From positions 372,001 to 436,000 of the forward strand of contig JAULSR010000002.1 in NCBI GenBank assembly GCA_030512295.1: a stretch of DNA of 64,000 nucleotides, given 5' to 3'. The translations under genes and the position numbers were made by a program. The notes under the pieces were generated by a model. The model did not search any database, was not told the origin of the DNA, and saw only the letters and a list, made by a program, of their open reading frames with translations. Positions 22,829-36,358 of the stretch are shown in pieces (position 1 is the stretch's first letter; the number at the start of each line of letters is the position of its first letter). The DNA comes from Bombardia bombarda. Its lineage: Eukaryota > Ascomycota > Sordariomycetes > Sordariales > Lasiosphaeriaceae.

Positions 22829-25800
22829 GTAACGCCATTGTCTGTAGATGCAAGGAGTGTATGTGTGTTGTGTATAGATAAGCGTGTGAGCATTGCTTGG
22901 GGGGGTTTGTTGATATCATAATGTATGTATATCTGGGTAGGCTATATACCAACTGCATTATAGGAGCTCGAGGCTCAGCTTTGGGTAAGCCTGGAGTCCG
23001 GTCATGTAACACAGATAGGCAGACGGCTCGGATGTTGGGGCCGAAGCATGTCAAGCCAGTCAGTCCATTGCGTTGGCTGTAAGAATATACATGAGTAAGT
23101 ATATATATATATATATATATGTGTGTGTGATAACTGTGTGCTATGTTGATAGTATGCTCTATCTTGCACACAGCACTGTTACAAACACTGTTGGATCGGT
23201 ACGGTTCATGATTGCTTGACTTTGCCCCTTCAGAGTTAATAATTCAGATGACAATATTCGACATATTTGTTGGTTGTACAAAAACGTTCAACGTTTCATG
23301 TCAGCGCAAGCCATCATCCATCCAGCCAGCCAAACAAGGCAACTTCGTAAGCAGCCATGCTTTTTCTGTTGTGCTTTGCCGCACATCAACACATGAACAG
23401 GGTCACCTGAATGGAGGGTACCGTACCCAGGCGGCTTTTTTCCGGCTTCTGTTTTCCGAATTCTTTTCGCTTGCCAAGCCCCTCCTGGCTTGGTATGGTC
23501 TGGCTATGGTTCGCACTCCAACATTGAATCCAGTCTCCGTAGTAGTACGAATACCTCGGCATGCAACTATCTTGGCCAAGAGCACAAGCAGATGCACGGA
23601 TGACTTGTTCACTCTTCGAGGTAGTAGTGGTGATCATTTTGTTCTGGCTACTACCTAGCTGTTGTTGGACAACAAAGAAGAGAAAAGTCTGTCATCACCC
23701 ATAGTTTAGTACTCATTACCCTGGGCTGTCAAACAGGCATGCCCCCCGACCAGGGTAGCAGACACACCGAGTACTCGGGAGGTGGTAAGAAGATGGATTC
23801 GTGTAATCTATGTAAGCTAAGCAGATGCCTAGACCGAGACCACCAACAAACATTGTCATCCATCCATCAAAGAGTCTTTTGGTAAAGGGGGAAAAAAGAC
23901 TTTTCAGGACAGAGCCCTGCCGTTGGTCAAGGGTCCAGACCGACCGACGCCGATCTAGGAGCCGAAGGATTGAGAGACAGGGAGAGAGGCTCAAGGTTCG
24001 GCTTGAGCTGGCATGCATGGTGGGTGCGGCCCGGCAGGCAAGGGTGAGAAAGGGAAAGAAAAAAGCAAAGTCAGGCGGCTGGAAAAAAAAAGCAAAAAAA
24101 AAAAGCAAGAACGGTAGGTTGGGCACGAACTACACTACTTGGTACCAAACATGAAAAACCCAGGGTTTCCCATTAGCTTACCACTCCTACCTTCCGTACC
24201 TAACCCACCTGGTAACATGGTGACGATCAGTATTCCGCATATGGCATGACAGACTGACACTTGCGTGTGCTTCTTTCCATCTAGAGCAGCACTTGGCGAT
24301 CAAAGACGTCAATGTCTCACATTTAGTGCATCGGTCGGTACGAGGTGTCGTTTCTGTTCATTACAGCTATGAATCTAGGTAGTTTGTTTCATCAATAACC
24401 ATGATAATAATGCTGTTTTGGCTCGCGAGTAAAAATACTAGTAATTCCCGCCGACCATTGTTATGCATCCAGAAATAAAATAACATAGACATGATAACCA
24501 TCCGATTAAAATCATCAAATAAGCAGACTTGGTAGTGGTGTGCATGCACCTCGGTAGCCCACACCAAAAAGGTAACCTCATAGAAATGCCTGCCCATTCT
24601 CTTTTCCCTTCATCTTTCATTCCTCGATTCATCCTGCCTTGCTTGCTTGTCTGATCTGCCAACGACAGCACCATGTGATGTGTCCAATGCCAAGATAGTC
24701 CTATCATCTATTGCCACTGTTTCCTTTCCTTCTCCCTGGTCCCCCCCTTCCATCGCCAACACACTCCATGGTCGGTCGGTCTGAAAGTCGGTCAAAGTCA
24801 GCAGCCAGCCTGTCAGCTAACTAAGCCGCCCCCTTTCAACCCAGACTTAGTCCTCCCTCCTCCTCAAATCCTTGCTAGGTCCACCAACGCAATGCCATCC
24901 CACACAAAAACATCATGTTGTTGCCTCGAGAAAGGACAAAACGTTCACCGTTGACAATAATACTCAAGATCACAAATAACAATGCATTTGTCCTCGTTGC
25001 ATTCTCCCACCAGCAACCCCCTAGTCATATCATGCGTATTATCGGTTAAAGACGGGTCTGTTTGGCCTTTCTGTCTCCTGATTTGGGATCCCCTTCTTGT
25101 CCGAGCCCACCCTTCCTCTAAGGTTCTTTCCCCATCGAGAAGGCTTGCCCATGCCGGTCCGAGAGCCCATTCTCCGATCTCGGATCCTCGATTGGAGCGT
25201 GCTATCAGATTCTACGATCGGATCCCAAGGCAAAGAAACAGGGGAAAGAGATAGACAGGCAAGGCAGGGGGTAGAAAAACACGAACACAGACCCCTTACC
25301 GCCGCCAACACACCCTCCCCTATTCGGACAACAAGCTCCCCGTTGTATCAGAGGGCAAGAGATAGAGAGACACATACAGAGAGATAGAGCGCAGTAATTC
25401 AGAGAATAATTTTGGATGAACAAACACCAAAAGTGGCAAAAAGGCTAGATAACACGCCGCCACCGCCCGACCGCCATTGGTTGACACACCCGTGATTTTT
25501 CGATGCACACACGCCATGCCAAGATTCCCGCGCGCGCGCGCGTGAACAAGTAGCGATTGAGTAAAGCAAAAAAAAAAAAAAAAAAATGCAAATCGTACTT
25601 GTCCAGTCTGGTTCTGGATTTCGAAATCGGCGGGATAGCACGTTGGGAAAAGAAAATCACAAAGTTTCAACCAGAATGAGAAAAACCCCCTGAAAACGAA
25701 AACAGAAGAAACTAAACGACGGCCAGAGCAAAAAAAAGAAAAGGTGAATCACCCAATTCGAAACTACCTTCCTATAACCTTTCCTATGATATCATGATTG

Positions 25801-26221
25801 GATGGCATATTCGCCAGAGGAAATATTCGATAATCGTGAATGATGCTTGTACGCTGCCTCCATTTAACCCCCGCGGAAAAGTTCATCTCCATTCTCCATT
25901 TTCTTTCCTCAGCAAGGGAATAAAAAATAAAAAAAATAATGGCCTGTGTTGTCCGTGGCACCGATATGATTAGAGAGAGAATGCCTGCCCGCCCGCCCGA
26001 TGAGGAATAAGTAGAGGAACATAGAAAAAGCCCCCGTGGTCATTATTCGTCAGTTGATGTGATGATTCCTCCTTACCCATTCATGACCGTTGGAACGAGT
26101 AGTAGGTGAAGAGCCTTCACCTATTGAGCCCTTTTTCGCTTCCCTCTCAAGCCGATTTGATGATCAAAAACTGTTATGCCACCCACCCATTTTGGTTAAG
26201 TGGCGAAAAGAAAAAAAGGAT
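22829..26221. other. Gene-free spacer (3.4 kb)
   Basis: Nothing in this stretch resembles a known protein. It contains simple-sequence DNA: (AT)10(GT)4 at 23101-23128, an A-rich block near 24058-24105, an alternating CG run at about 25530-25542 and an A18 run near 25568. The right end holds the otubain 3' region. Confidence 0.6.
23101..23128. repeat. (AT)10(GT)4 microsatellite
   Basis: Ten AT units run directly into four GT units about 270 bases past the LIP2 stop codon. Confidence 0.95.
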
Positions 26222-27922
26222 CTAAACACTGCTCCTCTTCCGAATGCTATTCCGCAATGACGGTGGTTCGTACTCCTCTTGACCAGGCTTATACTCCTCA
26301 GGTTGGAAGTTTGGGTTATTATAGTGCGCCACGTTGAAGTGACTATTCTTAAAAGATGACGTCTGGAACGTGGGCTCCTGCCACGTGTCGTTCTCCACGT
26401 ACTTTGGGAGCTGACAGTACTCGCTGAAGCGTAGCGGGTGTAATTGCTGCTGCTGCCGAGGTTGTGCAGCTTGAGGTTGTGTAACTACCGGAACGGTGGC
26501 TGGAAGTGTGCTCGTCTGCGGCGGGGCTTGCTGGATCGGATCTGTAAATGGGGATGATACCCAGGACGAGCCGGGGCTGGGTGTGTAGGACAAGGGCGAG
26601 GCGGCTGCCACGTCGAGGATGGAGGGTGCCAAGCCTGGCGGGGGTGAGCCAAAGTTGGGGATCATGAGCGCCAGGTCGCCGACCGCGGAGAAGCTGTGGA
26701 AAGCCATTGGGGCTTCGGTGATTCGGAAATTGTGCGAGAGGCTGTCGACGCGGTGGACCTGGAGATCCATGTCGGCGAGGTAGAGAAGGTCGTAGTGGTC
26801 GGGGCGATAGAGCAGATGGATGATGGGTCCCACGTCCGAAGGGTGTTGGTTGTTTGCCTCTTCAGGGAAGCGAAACGTGTTGACCTCGGAACCGGGGCTG
26901 CGGTCAAGATAGGCGATCTCGAGGACGAAGCCAACAGGCTTCAAAAGGACATTGACCAGTAGCGTTATTCCGAGGTGGTCGATCTCGATATTTGGGCGCT
27001 CGATGGTGTCCCGACAGTATCCTTCACATCCCGAGTCCGAAGTGATGAATGCGCCATAGTCGTCGGTATGGCCCTTGAGCCAAGAGCTTGCGAGTAGACG
27101 GAAGTGGTAGATGATGGAGTCGGACACGGCCGTCGTGTTGAAGGCAGTCGCCAGCTCGGCCATGGCACTCTCCTGGTTGTCGATGACGTCGGATATCCTG
27201 TCGAGGAGTATAAAGGTCTCCTCGGCCATGTCCTGGAACACATATGGCTCGATGTGGCCCACATTCTCGATGAATTCGTTGAGGGACTCGAGACGTAGCC
27301 TCTCAGCCTCGATCTGAGCCCTGTTACCACGCTTAATTAGGGTCTCAAAGTACCCGAAGCCAATCGCTAGTTGCAGTTCAGTCCAATGTCAGTAACAGAG
27401 ACGGAGCCTGGTTGGCTCGCTCACACACATGAGACACCAACAAAGGGCAGCAGGCAGGTTCGACTCACCTCGCCAGCCACAGCTGCCATCGCCTCGGACA
27501 GGACGGTAGTGTGAGTATGTCTGGGGTAGGACCTGCAGCGATAAAGTCAGTAAGAGCGGATCGACACGGAGTAGGGAGCGGGAGACAGGGCGCGCCGAGC
27601 TGTATGGGCACAGGTATGATGAAGTAGTCCAGTGGCTCACCATTGTCTTTTGTACATAAATGGGGTCTGCTTTGGCATATTCCTCAGTGATTGCCGTGCT
27701 TGGCGTTTTCTTGCCCACGAGGGGCCCCTAGAGTGGCAGCAAGATGTTTGGTGAGCAACGGCGGTTCTTACTTGACCTTGCAGCTCGTAGGCAGGTAGTT
27801 ACGAAAGGGAGGAAGGGATGGAGATGGGAGGAATCTAGGCTATCTACCTCGAGCTGGGGCTGGTAGTCCCTCGCAGCAGCCTCTTGCGCGACCAAGTCGT
27901 CTTGCTGGTCTCCTGGCTCCAT
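26222..27922 (-). CDS. Otubain-type ubiquitin thioesterase (peptidase C65)
   Basis: Otubains cleave ubiquitin chains; the human relative OTUB1 prefers Lys48 links and can also block E2 enzymes. Exons on the minus strand are 27922-27848, 27727-27641, 27532-27469 and 27366-26222, giving 456 residues. The catalytic pair lies in RPVRGDGSCGWRAIGFGYFE (Asp69, Cys72) and is split by intron 3. The catalytic His (266) is in LLYRPDHYDLLYL. Between them lie FHFRLLASSWLKGHTDDYGAF-like helices and the strand VLEIAYLDR. The C-terminal 150 residues are Pro/Gln-rich, then ELP-like YVENDTWQEP and a basic end; this tail is absent from human OTUB1. The start is uncertain: the frame stays open upstream of the ATG at 27922 through the satellite at 28081-28182, so a further N-terminal exon may exist. 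Confidence 0.88.
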
Positions 27923-28080
27923 CTTGACTGTGGGTGGACGCGATACCCGAGGCTGGTGGTGTAATGTGTTTATCGAGGTGGTGGTGGTTTGGTGAAAGTG
28001 AAATGCGGGTGCGCTTCCAGGTCCAGGTACAGGGGCGGGTACGGTGGATCCAGATGCGGGGCCGACACCTGCAGCGCCAG

Positions 28081-28182
28081 CACCAGCACCAGCACCAGCA
28101 CCAGCACCAGCACCAGCACCAGCACCAGCACCAGCACCAGCACCAGCACCAGCACCAGCACCAGCACCAGCACCAGCACCAG
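28081..28182. repeat. (CACCAG)17 hexamer satellite
   Basis: Seventeen perfect CACCAG copies occur upstream of the otubain gene. On the minus strand, in the otubain frame, they read as alternating Ala-Gly, and that frame has no stop between about 28208 and the ATG at 27922. The same hexamer occurs in thioredoxin intron 2. Confidence 0.97.
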
Positions 28183-28227
28183 TGCTGCTGCCACTGCCGC
28201 TACTGTGGAAATAGGGCGTTGTGTAAA

Positions 28228-28443
28228 TCAGGCCGCCGCCCCAGCTCCACCACCACCAGCACCACTGACAGCACCCGCACCGCCTATCCCAGCCGACAAG
28301 CCCCCCAGACCTCCCGCGCCGTATCCACCACCCGCCAGCCCCAATGGCGTCTCCTCGAATGTGTATTCGGGCACCTGGAGGCCGTGTGCGATCCCATAGC
28401 CGGACGAGACCTGGATATACGCCGCCGATTCGGGCTGGAACAT
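28228..28443 (-). other. Possible extra N-terminal exon of the otubain gene
   Basis: A 71-residue frame begins with ATG at 28443 (MFQPESAAYIQVSSGYG) and ends in a Gly/Ala-rich stretch at a TGA. Its composition and position just before the Ala-Gly tract suggest it could be the true start of the otubain, joined through an intron with acceptor TTCCACAG at about 28209. No strong donor in the phase needed is visible (only weak GTCC/GTCG-type sites), so the link is unproven. It could equally be a chance frame in the promoter. Confidence 0.35.
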
Positions 28444-31400
28444 GCCGGAGGAAGTTGCGTCGAGCAAGTTTTAAAATAAAAGTCTGGCTTAAAAGACGTC
28501 TAAAATCTGGAGGGTGAGGTCGATGTCTGTGGGTTTGTTATTTTATTCCTTTTTTTTAAAAAAAAATTTTAGCGTACGTATCCAAGTCTATGGTCTTGGG
28601 ATTGTTGGCGGGAGATTGGACTGGATGTGTGGAATGGATGCTGGATAAAGCTGGGATAAGTGTCGGGACGGATCGAGTATGTAGGTACTTTGGCTTTCGG
28701 GGTTGCAGCTGCAAAAGCAAAGCCTCAGCACATCGGCATGGGGGGACCTAGAACCCGGGACCCGACGCTCTGTCTTGGATCTTAAACGCCCGGGAATGGA
28801 AGACTGCGGTGACAGCAACCAGCAACCAGCCAGCACCAGCAAGCAGCTGGAGTGCAAGGGGAGTTTGTTAATATGGAACTGCAGCTGCGTCTAGTAGTTA
28901 TTTTGTTGTGTGGACGACCAACTGAGTGACTGGGTGTATGTAGTAGTAGTTGGTATGTGCAATTGTTGGACAAGCTTGTCTTTTTATCTGTCTCTTCTGC
29001 CGCGAGGGCGTGTGTCTCTGTGTGTGTTTGTGTGTTTGTGTGTGTGGTGGGTGGATATTGTGGATATTGTGGGGTGGTGTGTGTGTGTGTGTGGTGTGTG
29101 TTTGACGGATGCTGGCTGGCTGGATCCAGGTGTGCTTCTTTCTCGGCCAACGACCTCGGCGAAACCAGAAAAAAAGGTGAATATGAAAAAAAAAAAAATT
29201 GAAAAAAAAAAAAAAACCCCCCCCGAGCAACGACCGTTTTCGCGCAAATAACAATAATAACACAACGACCACAGATGGATACCTGCAACGTAAGTTGGCG
29301 GCACACAACCCCAGGAACAGCTACGTCAACGCGTCAAACGAACGGAGCACGAGCAGCAGCTGGAGAGAAAGCGAAGAGGGAGAGAGCGATAGAGAGTGAG
29401 AGACGACGGATGATAGACAAACAAGCAGACAGGTAGACTGGCTAGGAGAAAGGAAAAGAGACGAGAACCACCATATGGGGCAGCAGGCCAAGGCAATAAA
29501 AGATGAGCGACTGGACTGGACTGGATTGGAGCGAGAAGGGAAAGGAACATTAATGCTACCTACCAAAGGGACAGTCGGGTGTGCTTCCTCTCCCGGCCGG
29601 CCCTGTCTGTCCGTCCCTGTGTGCCAATGCCCTGTGCCAGCCTATGTCCTGGTCAATTTGTCCTGGTGTGTCCTTTTCCCCCCCTTCCCCTCCATCCTCA
29701 TCCTGGACTGGACTGAACCGGCCATCCAGCATGTCGGGTGGGGACATGCCATGGGACATCGTGCAAGCCAGCGCCAGCGTTGCTGCCGTCCCCGTCCCCT
29801 TCCACCGTCCAGACCCCAATTGCTAGTATAGTGTAGACTGGTGCTGCGTTTACTATTGCCCTCCCTGGTATGGATGGTGGCTGCTGCTGGCTGGCTGGCG
29901 CCCTTGCTGCCCGCCGCCCGCTTCAATGTTCACTCCCCCAGCCCAGTACATACGTACCTAGTCTGGTCGTCCAGTGAAGTACATTACATCCGTCTACTAT
30001 GGTATCCTTGTGCTGCACTGCACCTTACTGCAGCCCAGCCAGCAGCTCAACGATTATGGGCCCCCTACCTTATGGAGTACTAACTATAGTACATCCTCTG
30101 GTTACCTTGGTGTAAGTGTCGGGGATAGGGCATGTGTGGTATGGATCCATTGTTGAAAATAGGAAATCGGGTCAGAGAGCAAGCAGCATCCAGGGACTGG
30201 ATCCCACGGAGAAACCACTGGTGAATGAGGAAGCTTATCCTCCTTGACTGGGGCCGGCCCTGCCAAGTGCACTCGACTGATGCCAAGTGAAATGAATGAG
30301 CGAGCGAGCCAGTTTACCTTATTCATTCGTACAAGGCAAGGTAGCCCAAACCAAACCACCAAGAATAAAAAAAGAACCCACCACCACCACCTCCACATCC
30401 ACCTCGCGCCAGAGCAATGAAAGCAAGCGCACAGGCCCACTAACACCAGCATCGGGTTGCCTGTTCTTGGCAGCCCCATGGCCCATCCATGCCCTGCAAG
30501 ATGTGATGAGGCTTGCCGGGGGCTCCCCCAGTCTGCCGTTGACGATGAGAAACACCCAAACCAAGGGCCCCGCTACCACCCCCCGGCTCGGCTGCCCTTG
30601 GAGGTGCCAGGGGCCCCGCGGTCTGAGCTCAACGCCTAGAACTTACGGAGAAGAGCTGTTCGTGTCCATGTCACTTTCTCTCCGTCTATCTGTCTGTTAC
30701 CCTAACCTAACCTATCCTTTTTCAATAGGTGCAGCAATAGGTGCATATTCACTATACGTACCAGACCGGCCGGCCGATCGACCTCCTCCCCTCTCATAAC
30801 TCACAATCCTGGATGATATCAGACTAAATGCTATGGCATGGTCCGGTACTGGGATGCGTGTGCTGCCAGAATAGCTCGTTCGCAGAGGCGATAAGTTGGA
30901 AGGCAGGCCTGTCACCCTACTTGCCTACCTCGAGCGGTTAGGGAAAGAATTGCCTTTTCGTGAATAGTTCGACCGAGCTAGTGTACATGACCTCCGGCAT
31001 TGGCATTATTCAAGGCTAGTTAGTAATGAATGAATGAATGGGAGCGTTCGGGGTTTGGCGTGCCGAGACATCTTCAAAGCTCTCTCAGGTCTCTGGCGGA
31101 TGCAAGGTCCATGCTTGCACTGACCCTCTCCGTCTCCGTCGTTGCCCTTTCCCCGGTAGGTGTGCGGTGCCCCCTTCGGCTCACTCCACAAAAAACCCCA
31201 GAATTCCCTTGCTGGTGAGGGGTGTGTGGGCTCGGAGGAGGGCAGACAGGGAGGGAAGCTGTAACTATAGGCAGGGGGAGGGGGGTGGATGGATAACAAC
31301 TTTGAGACATCCAGAGTAGAAAATGTAGGAAGGTAGAGATGTAGCCGTAAGCTGCTTGCTTGCCTTCAACCACAGAGCACTTTTGCTCCCGCTGGCTGCT

Positions 31401-34261
31401 GGCTGTTGTTGCTCCTTCAGAGCTGCAGACTCCCATGGGTCCTTGCGCAATGATAGGACGTCCCTGTCTACTGAGACAATTGATATCATATGTAGGTACG
31501 GCGGCAGAGTACTGATACGAATATGCACTCGATAAGACGTAGTAGTTGAGGTAGTAGTGGTAGGTTAGTGTTCGTGGTGTGGTGAAGAAGGGGGAGAAAA
31601 GGTCGTCTGTCAACATGGACATGTACACACCGACGGCCGTGCACTTGCTTTGCACATCTAATCTAACTTCAATATTAATGAACGAGCAGCCACCTACCAG
31701 GTGTGGGTAGTTACCTATCCAGGAAAGGAAGACGTTTCCTGTCCGAAACCCAACCGTCCAACCACCGTTTGAGGAGCTCTGACCTCAAGTCTAGTGCAAA
31801 GACTGGGGTGGCTTTTAGTGGCATGAAACATGGGCTGCTTGTACTACCCACTAAGCAATACCCAACACGGTTCCGGTATAGGTTGTATACTGTGTAGTTG
31901 CGCCTCCCGTCCATCTCTCTTGTCCATGGGAAAGGGTACATCTTGGAGGTTTAATTAGCAGTAGCAGCACATCTCCTTTCAATGCCACATGAACTGTATA
32001 TATTGCTTGCTGTACGGTGCCCGATAAGTGGGCCTATACATACCGATATCTTACCCCCATATATGCGTGTATATTGATCAGAGACGGGCACAGATCGAGG
32101 CCACCTGGTCAAATCTCTTGAGGAAAAAGAAAACCGGGACGGCTGCCACTATGGGTAGCAACTGAACAGTCTTGTCTTTTTGAAATAAACTACTGCATGT
32201 AACAATTGTTGCTTTCCTTTCTTGATCGACGCCTGTCTCGGGTGGCCGTCTCAGAGTAAAATGGCCTTGCCCCTCCTCGTCCGGTAAAGTAACCCAATGC
32301 TTCGTCCTGGTCCTGTCGTCGGCTGCAGCGTTTATACGTGATAGTTTTGAGCAGTCCGTGCGAGTGTTGATAATAAACAGGTGGAGTGTCAAACCCATCT
32401 TCAGCCCGCTTCAGGCGGTTGCAAAGTAGGCGCATGTACATGGGTAGAAACAACCAGACCGGGGGAACAGACAGACATTTGCCCGGCAGTTGTGGAAAAT
32501 AGTGCCCAAGTGACACAATACACAATACCGACGTAATGCGCTTGCAAGCCTGCCTTCTTTCTCAGTGGGCAAAACGTTGCCCCTATTCGATAACATTGCT
32601 TGTGTCGAGCATCAGAAACGGGCGAACCGAAGATATGTCAGACGTACTTCAGTAGGTGTGTGTATGTGCAAGCAAGCCACTTGGCGGCACAGGCAGTAGT
32701 ACGTCGAGAGGTTGACAAGAAAGATCGTCTCTTGGCTGGCACACCAACGACGTAGCTGGTACCACAATATACTTCCCCACCTTTATGCCGACCCGAGTTA
32801 TATGCACTCAAGTCTTTTCCCAACTGCAAGTACGTTTTGTGTGTAATCTGAGCCGTGATGGGAACTGGCAGTGTCGGCTTTCGACATGGCAAGCCCTTAG
32901 GCTTGTGCAGACGGGACCAGTGTCGATCTGTTCAGTTGAGCGATTGTATCCGTCCAAGCGAGAGCGTATCGTTCTGTTTAAGTGGGCTCGTCAAAAGGAC
33001 TTGGACAACGGTCCTTTTCTTCACATATGAGTCTCCACCTCAAAGGAAACACATTTAATATGAGGCTGTAAAACAAAGCCGAACCGAATTGATGAAAGCC
33101 GTCGGGAGACCTGATTACACAGGTGACGAAATACGAGTTGTAGGTACGCACCCAAGGCTACATGTATGTACTGAATGTACCGTGCAAGTCAACGCTTGGT
33201 GCTAGGTGTTAGTGAGAATGGGGAGATGTGAAGGAATAGCAGGAAGGATTGCTGATGGATGACATGCGTTTGACCTTGACTAATACTTGATTGGCCTTGG
33301 TTTTGGACCCAAGCTCATGGGACCGTTGTTGGCGGGGTTTGCTCATACGGGCTGGATGTCTGGATGAGCATCTCATCACCGCCTACCACCGCCGAAGTTG
33401 CCGTCCGGAGAACCCAATATCGCAGGTAGCCACCTCGGCCTCTTAACCGGCTTGGTAAACTATACGCAAGAGCTACCTACTAGTTTCAGATAACACAGGT
33501 TTGCTGTATTGAATGGCTAACCCGTAAAGGAGTCGGCAGAAGCCGCAGTCGATCCTCCAGGTAGAGAGACGTATCTGTTGGACATAGGTAGTTGGGACAC
33601 GACAGCTTGATAAGTCTCCGGTTGCCTGGATCCCGGGAACCACGATGTGCGTTGGGCGTATCCGGTAAATCAGTCTAGGGCCAGATAACCAGCATTCCTT
33701 GTCAAATTCCTCAGCTCTCAAGAATGTGTGTGTTTCTCTCAGTGATGGGATCTCTGGCTTTTGTTCGGTTTGAAGAAGTCGAATACAACCCACCCACATT
33801 ACCCATGAGTGCATTCCCTTATGCGTCGAGCGAGATGTGGAAGAAACAACAGGCAGACATTATCAAAGGATTGAGTACCTGGTCAATCACGATCAAAGAT
33901 TGTTGCTTGGTCGCGGGCACGACATAGAACAGCGTCTGTCGTTGGTCGGTGGGCGTGGCTGTTGTCTCGTTCATGTTGTCTTGTCCAGTTGGCCGAGCGA
34001 GGTGGATGCCCCTTGGGTCATTAGATCCGATTTGCCGTCTTCACAAGAGGGTGTTGATCCTCTCCGTGCGTGTGCCGCCCAAGTTTGTGCCACTGAGCGA
34101 GTGTCAGTTGCAAACTGCCAGTGTCAGTGTCAGTACAGTATCGCTGGTTGCCGGTGCCACGATGACCACGACCTGTCCACCGCCTCGACTGTGAGACTAG
34201 CAACGGCAGACTGAAGCAGGTGGTAGGTAGGCGGCGGTAGTGCTAGCCTAGGTGATGCAAC

Positions 34262-34286
34262 TGGCATGGCATGGCATGGCATGGCA
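34262..34286. repeat. (TGGCA)5 microsatellite
   Basis: Five perfect pentamer units within the gene desert. Confidence 0.9.
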
Positions 34287-36214
34287 GCATGGCCCGGGGC
34301 CCTAGGGATGTCCTGTTCATAATCTGGTTGATTGTGGTTGGCTATGTGGGCTGTGGTTGGCTGTCCAAAGGGTCGCCGCCACAGAATGGTGCAGATGGAG
34401 GAAGCCTCTGTCCTCTCCCCAGAGAGCCAGAACGAATATAGCCACTAAGTCTAGGTCTAAAAGCCTAGTCGATGTAGTTGATGGTGCATGTCGTTTGGAC
34501 AAAAAGGAGGGGCAGCGCGACCTACCAAGACCTCCATCTCTCCATCTTGGTGGTGGGGCATCATGCACCTCTGCAGCTCCCGTCCTCGTCGTTGTAAATC
34601 ATTGCAAATTCGCGGGGGAGCACTTTGGGTGGATGCGACGCTGGGTGAGCTGTCATGTATGGTCATGGCAAACCTCGACGAAACAAAATGGAGAGTTCAA
34701 GCATGGAAGAAAATCGAAAGCTTATTACGGGGTGCTTTGTTTCTTGGTGTATCCGTTCACGACACAAAAAGGCACTCGCCAGTAAGACAACCTCCAGCTT
34801 GGTGTTGTGCACGGAATGAGCCGCCTGGCCTGGCTGTGCGTGTCGATGATAGGGTATCTCGTAATCGATGCCCTAGGAGCCTAGGTACGTGTACCTATTC
34901 TCTATAGTGGCAGGTACGCCCTCCAGTGAGTCCAGTCCCACCTGCCTGTCTGCCTTTTCCATTGCCTTGTGGGCAGGTGGGTCGACCTTGCGGGAGTGTA
35001 GGTCGTGCTTTCCTCCCTCATGAAGCAGCAGCTTGGTGTTCGAGCAGGTTCGGTGCCAACCTGCCCAGGTAGGGTACCTTACCTGGCTTGGCAGCTTGGC
35101 AAAGGCCACGGGCAGAACTGTTCCATGCTTCCTTCATCGACCGACTCTGGCAAAAGCCACCTAAGCTCACTTGGGGATGCACGTCGTTGCCATCGAAGGA
35201 TACCTGCTCCCAATCCCAATCCCAACCTCAATCCCTTATCTACATTGGTGGAACATCTGGTGCTCGGTCTGGCGATCAGCCCAGACTCATAAACTCATGG
35301 CTGTTGCCCGCTGTTCGCTGCGCCGCCGACGTCGGGGAATATTGAGCGGTGGCGGCGGTGGTGAGTGAGCTGGGGCCCTCATCAGAGTGCATCGCGTCAC
35401 AGCAGGGCACCATCCAGGGCACTTAGCGAGTGATAAGGGGGGTTACGCCGTTTTCCCATGATTTCCTTCCCCCTCCATCTCAGTCGCCTACCTCCCTCTC
35501 CCTCAGCTGCAGCGCAAAACATTATGCAGGAGGAGTCTACCTCCCGAGGCCCGGCTGTGGCCCTGTGGCTTCCCGTCTCCGCGCGACTCTCATCTCCCTC
35601 TCTGTGCCTTATTACGACATATGGTATGCCCGCCCCAATTACATGACCGGGCCACTCGGGCTCGTCCCGATGACTGCCTCTCGACGGCCACCACCCGGCA
35701 AGCACTCGGCACCTGTTTGTCCATGAGAGGACTCTATCCATCCCATGGAACCCGAGACGGTCTCGGAGCAAAGCATGGCTTCTCTGCCCTCCAATCAGAC
35801 ATTTCTCAGCCACATAACCAAGGCGGCGAGCGAAGCGACTAGACCGGCGCTCGTGCAAAAGGTATTCTAGATCCCGGGTCCCTTCTCTCACTCGCTCGAT
35901 ATCCTTCCTCGTGCCTACCTTAGGTGGTGCGTTCGTTTTCCGGCATCACACACATGCTAGGAGGTCGAGAGGTCGACCGTCGAGCCAGCCCCAACCGGGC
36001 TCAATAGTCCTCTGGCTACCTGCCGCAGTGTCACGGTTGACCGCCGAGAAGGGCAGCCCCACGAACCCACATAGGGCAATCTGTTGAGATGTTGACGGTT
36101 GGTTGCAGCAAGGACAATTTGCACCATGGCCAACCAGCCACGCTAAGGCCCTCAAGGACGGGGGGTTGAAATGGGGGGGTCTGAGTAACGACAGTTGAAC
36201 CTTCTGCTGGCCGT

Positions 36215-36358
36215 CTGGCAGTCAATCAGTCTGGCAGTCAATCAGTCTGGCAGTCAATCAGTCTGGCAGTCAATCAGTCTGGCAGTCAATCAGTCTGGCA
36301 GTCAATCAGTCTGGCAGTCAATCAGTCTGGCAGTCAATCAGTCTGGCAGTCAATCAGT
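36215..36358. repeat. 16-base minisatellite, nine perfect copies
   Basis: The unit CTGGCAGTCAATCAGT is repeated nine times without a mismatch. The perfection suggests recent expansion or concerted homogenisation. Since 16 is not a multiple of three, a reading frame through it cycles through a 16-residue peptide, so coding use is unlikely. Confidence 0.97.

Noticed and set aside
27934..28479. Plus-strand frames across the CACCAG satellite (His-Gln or Ser-Thr runs)
   Set aside because: Open frames through a hexamer satellite arise in every phase; only the minus-strand Ala-Gly frame joins a real gene.
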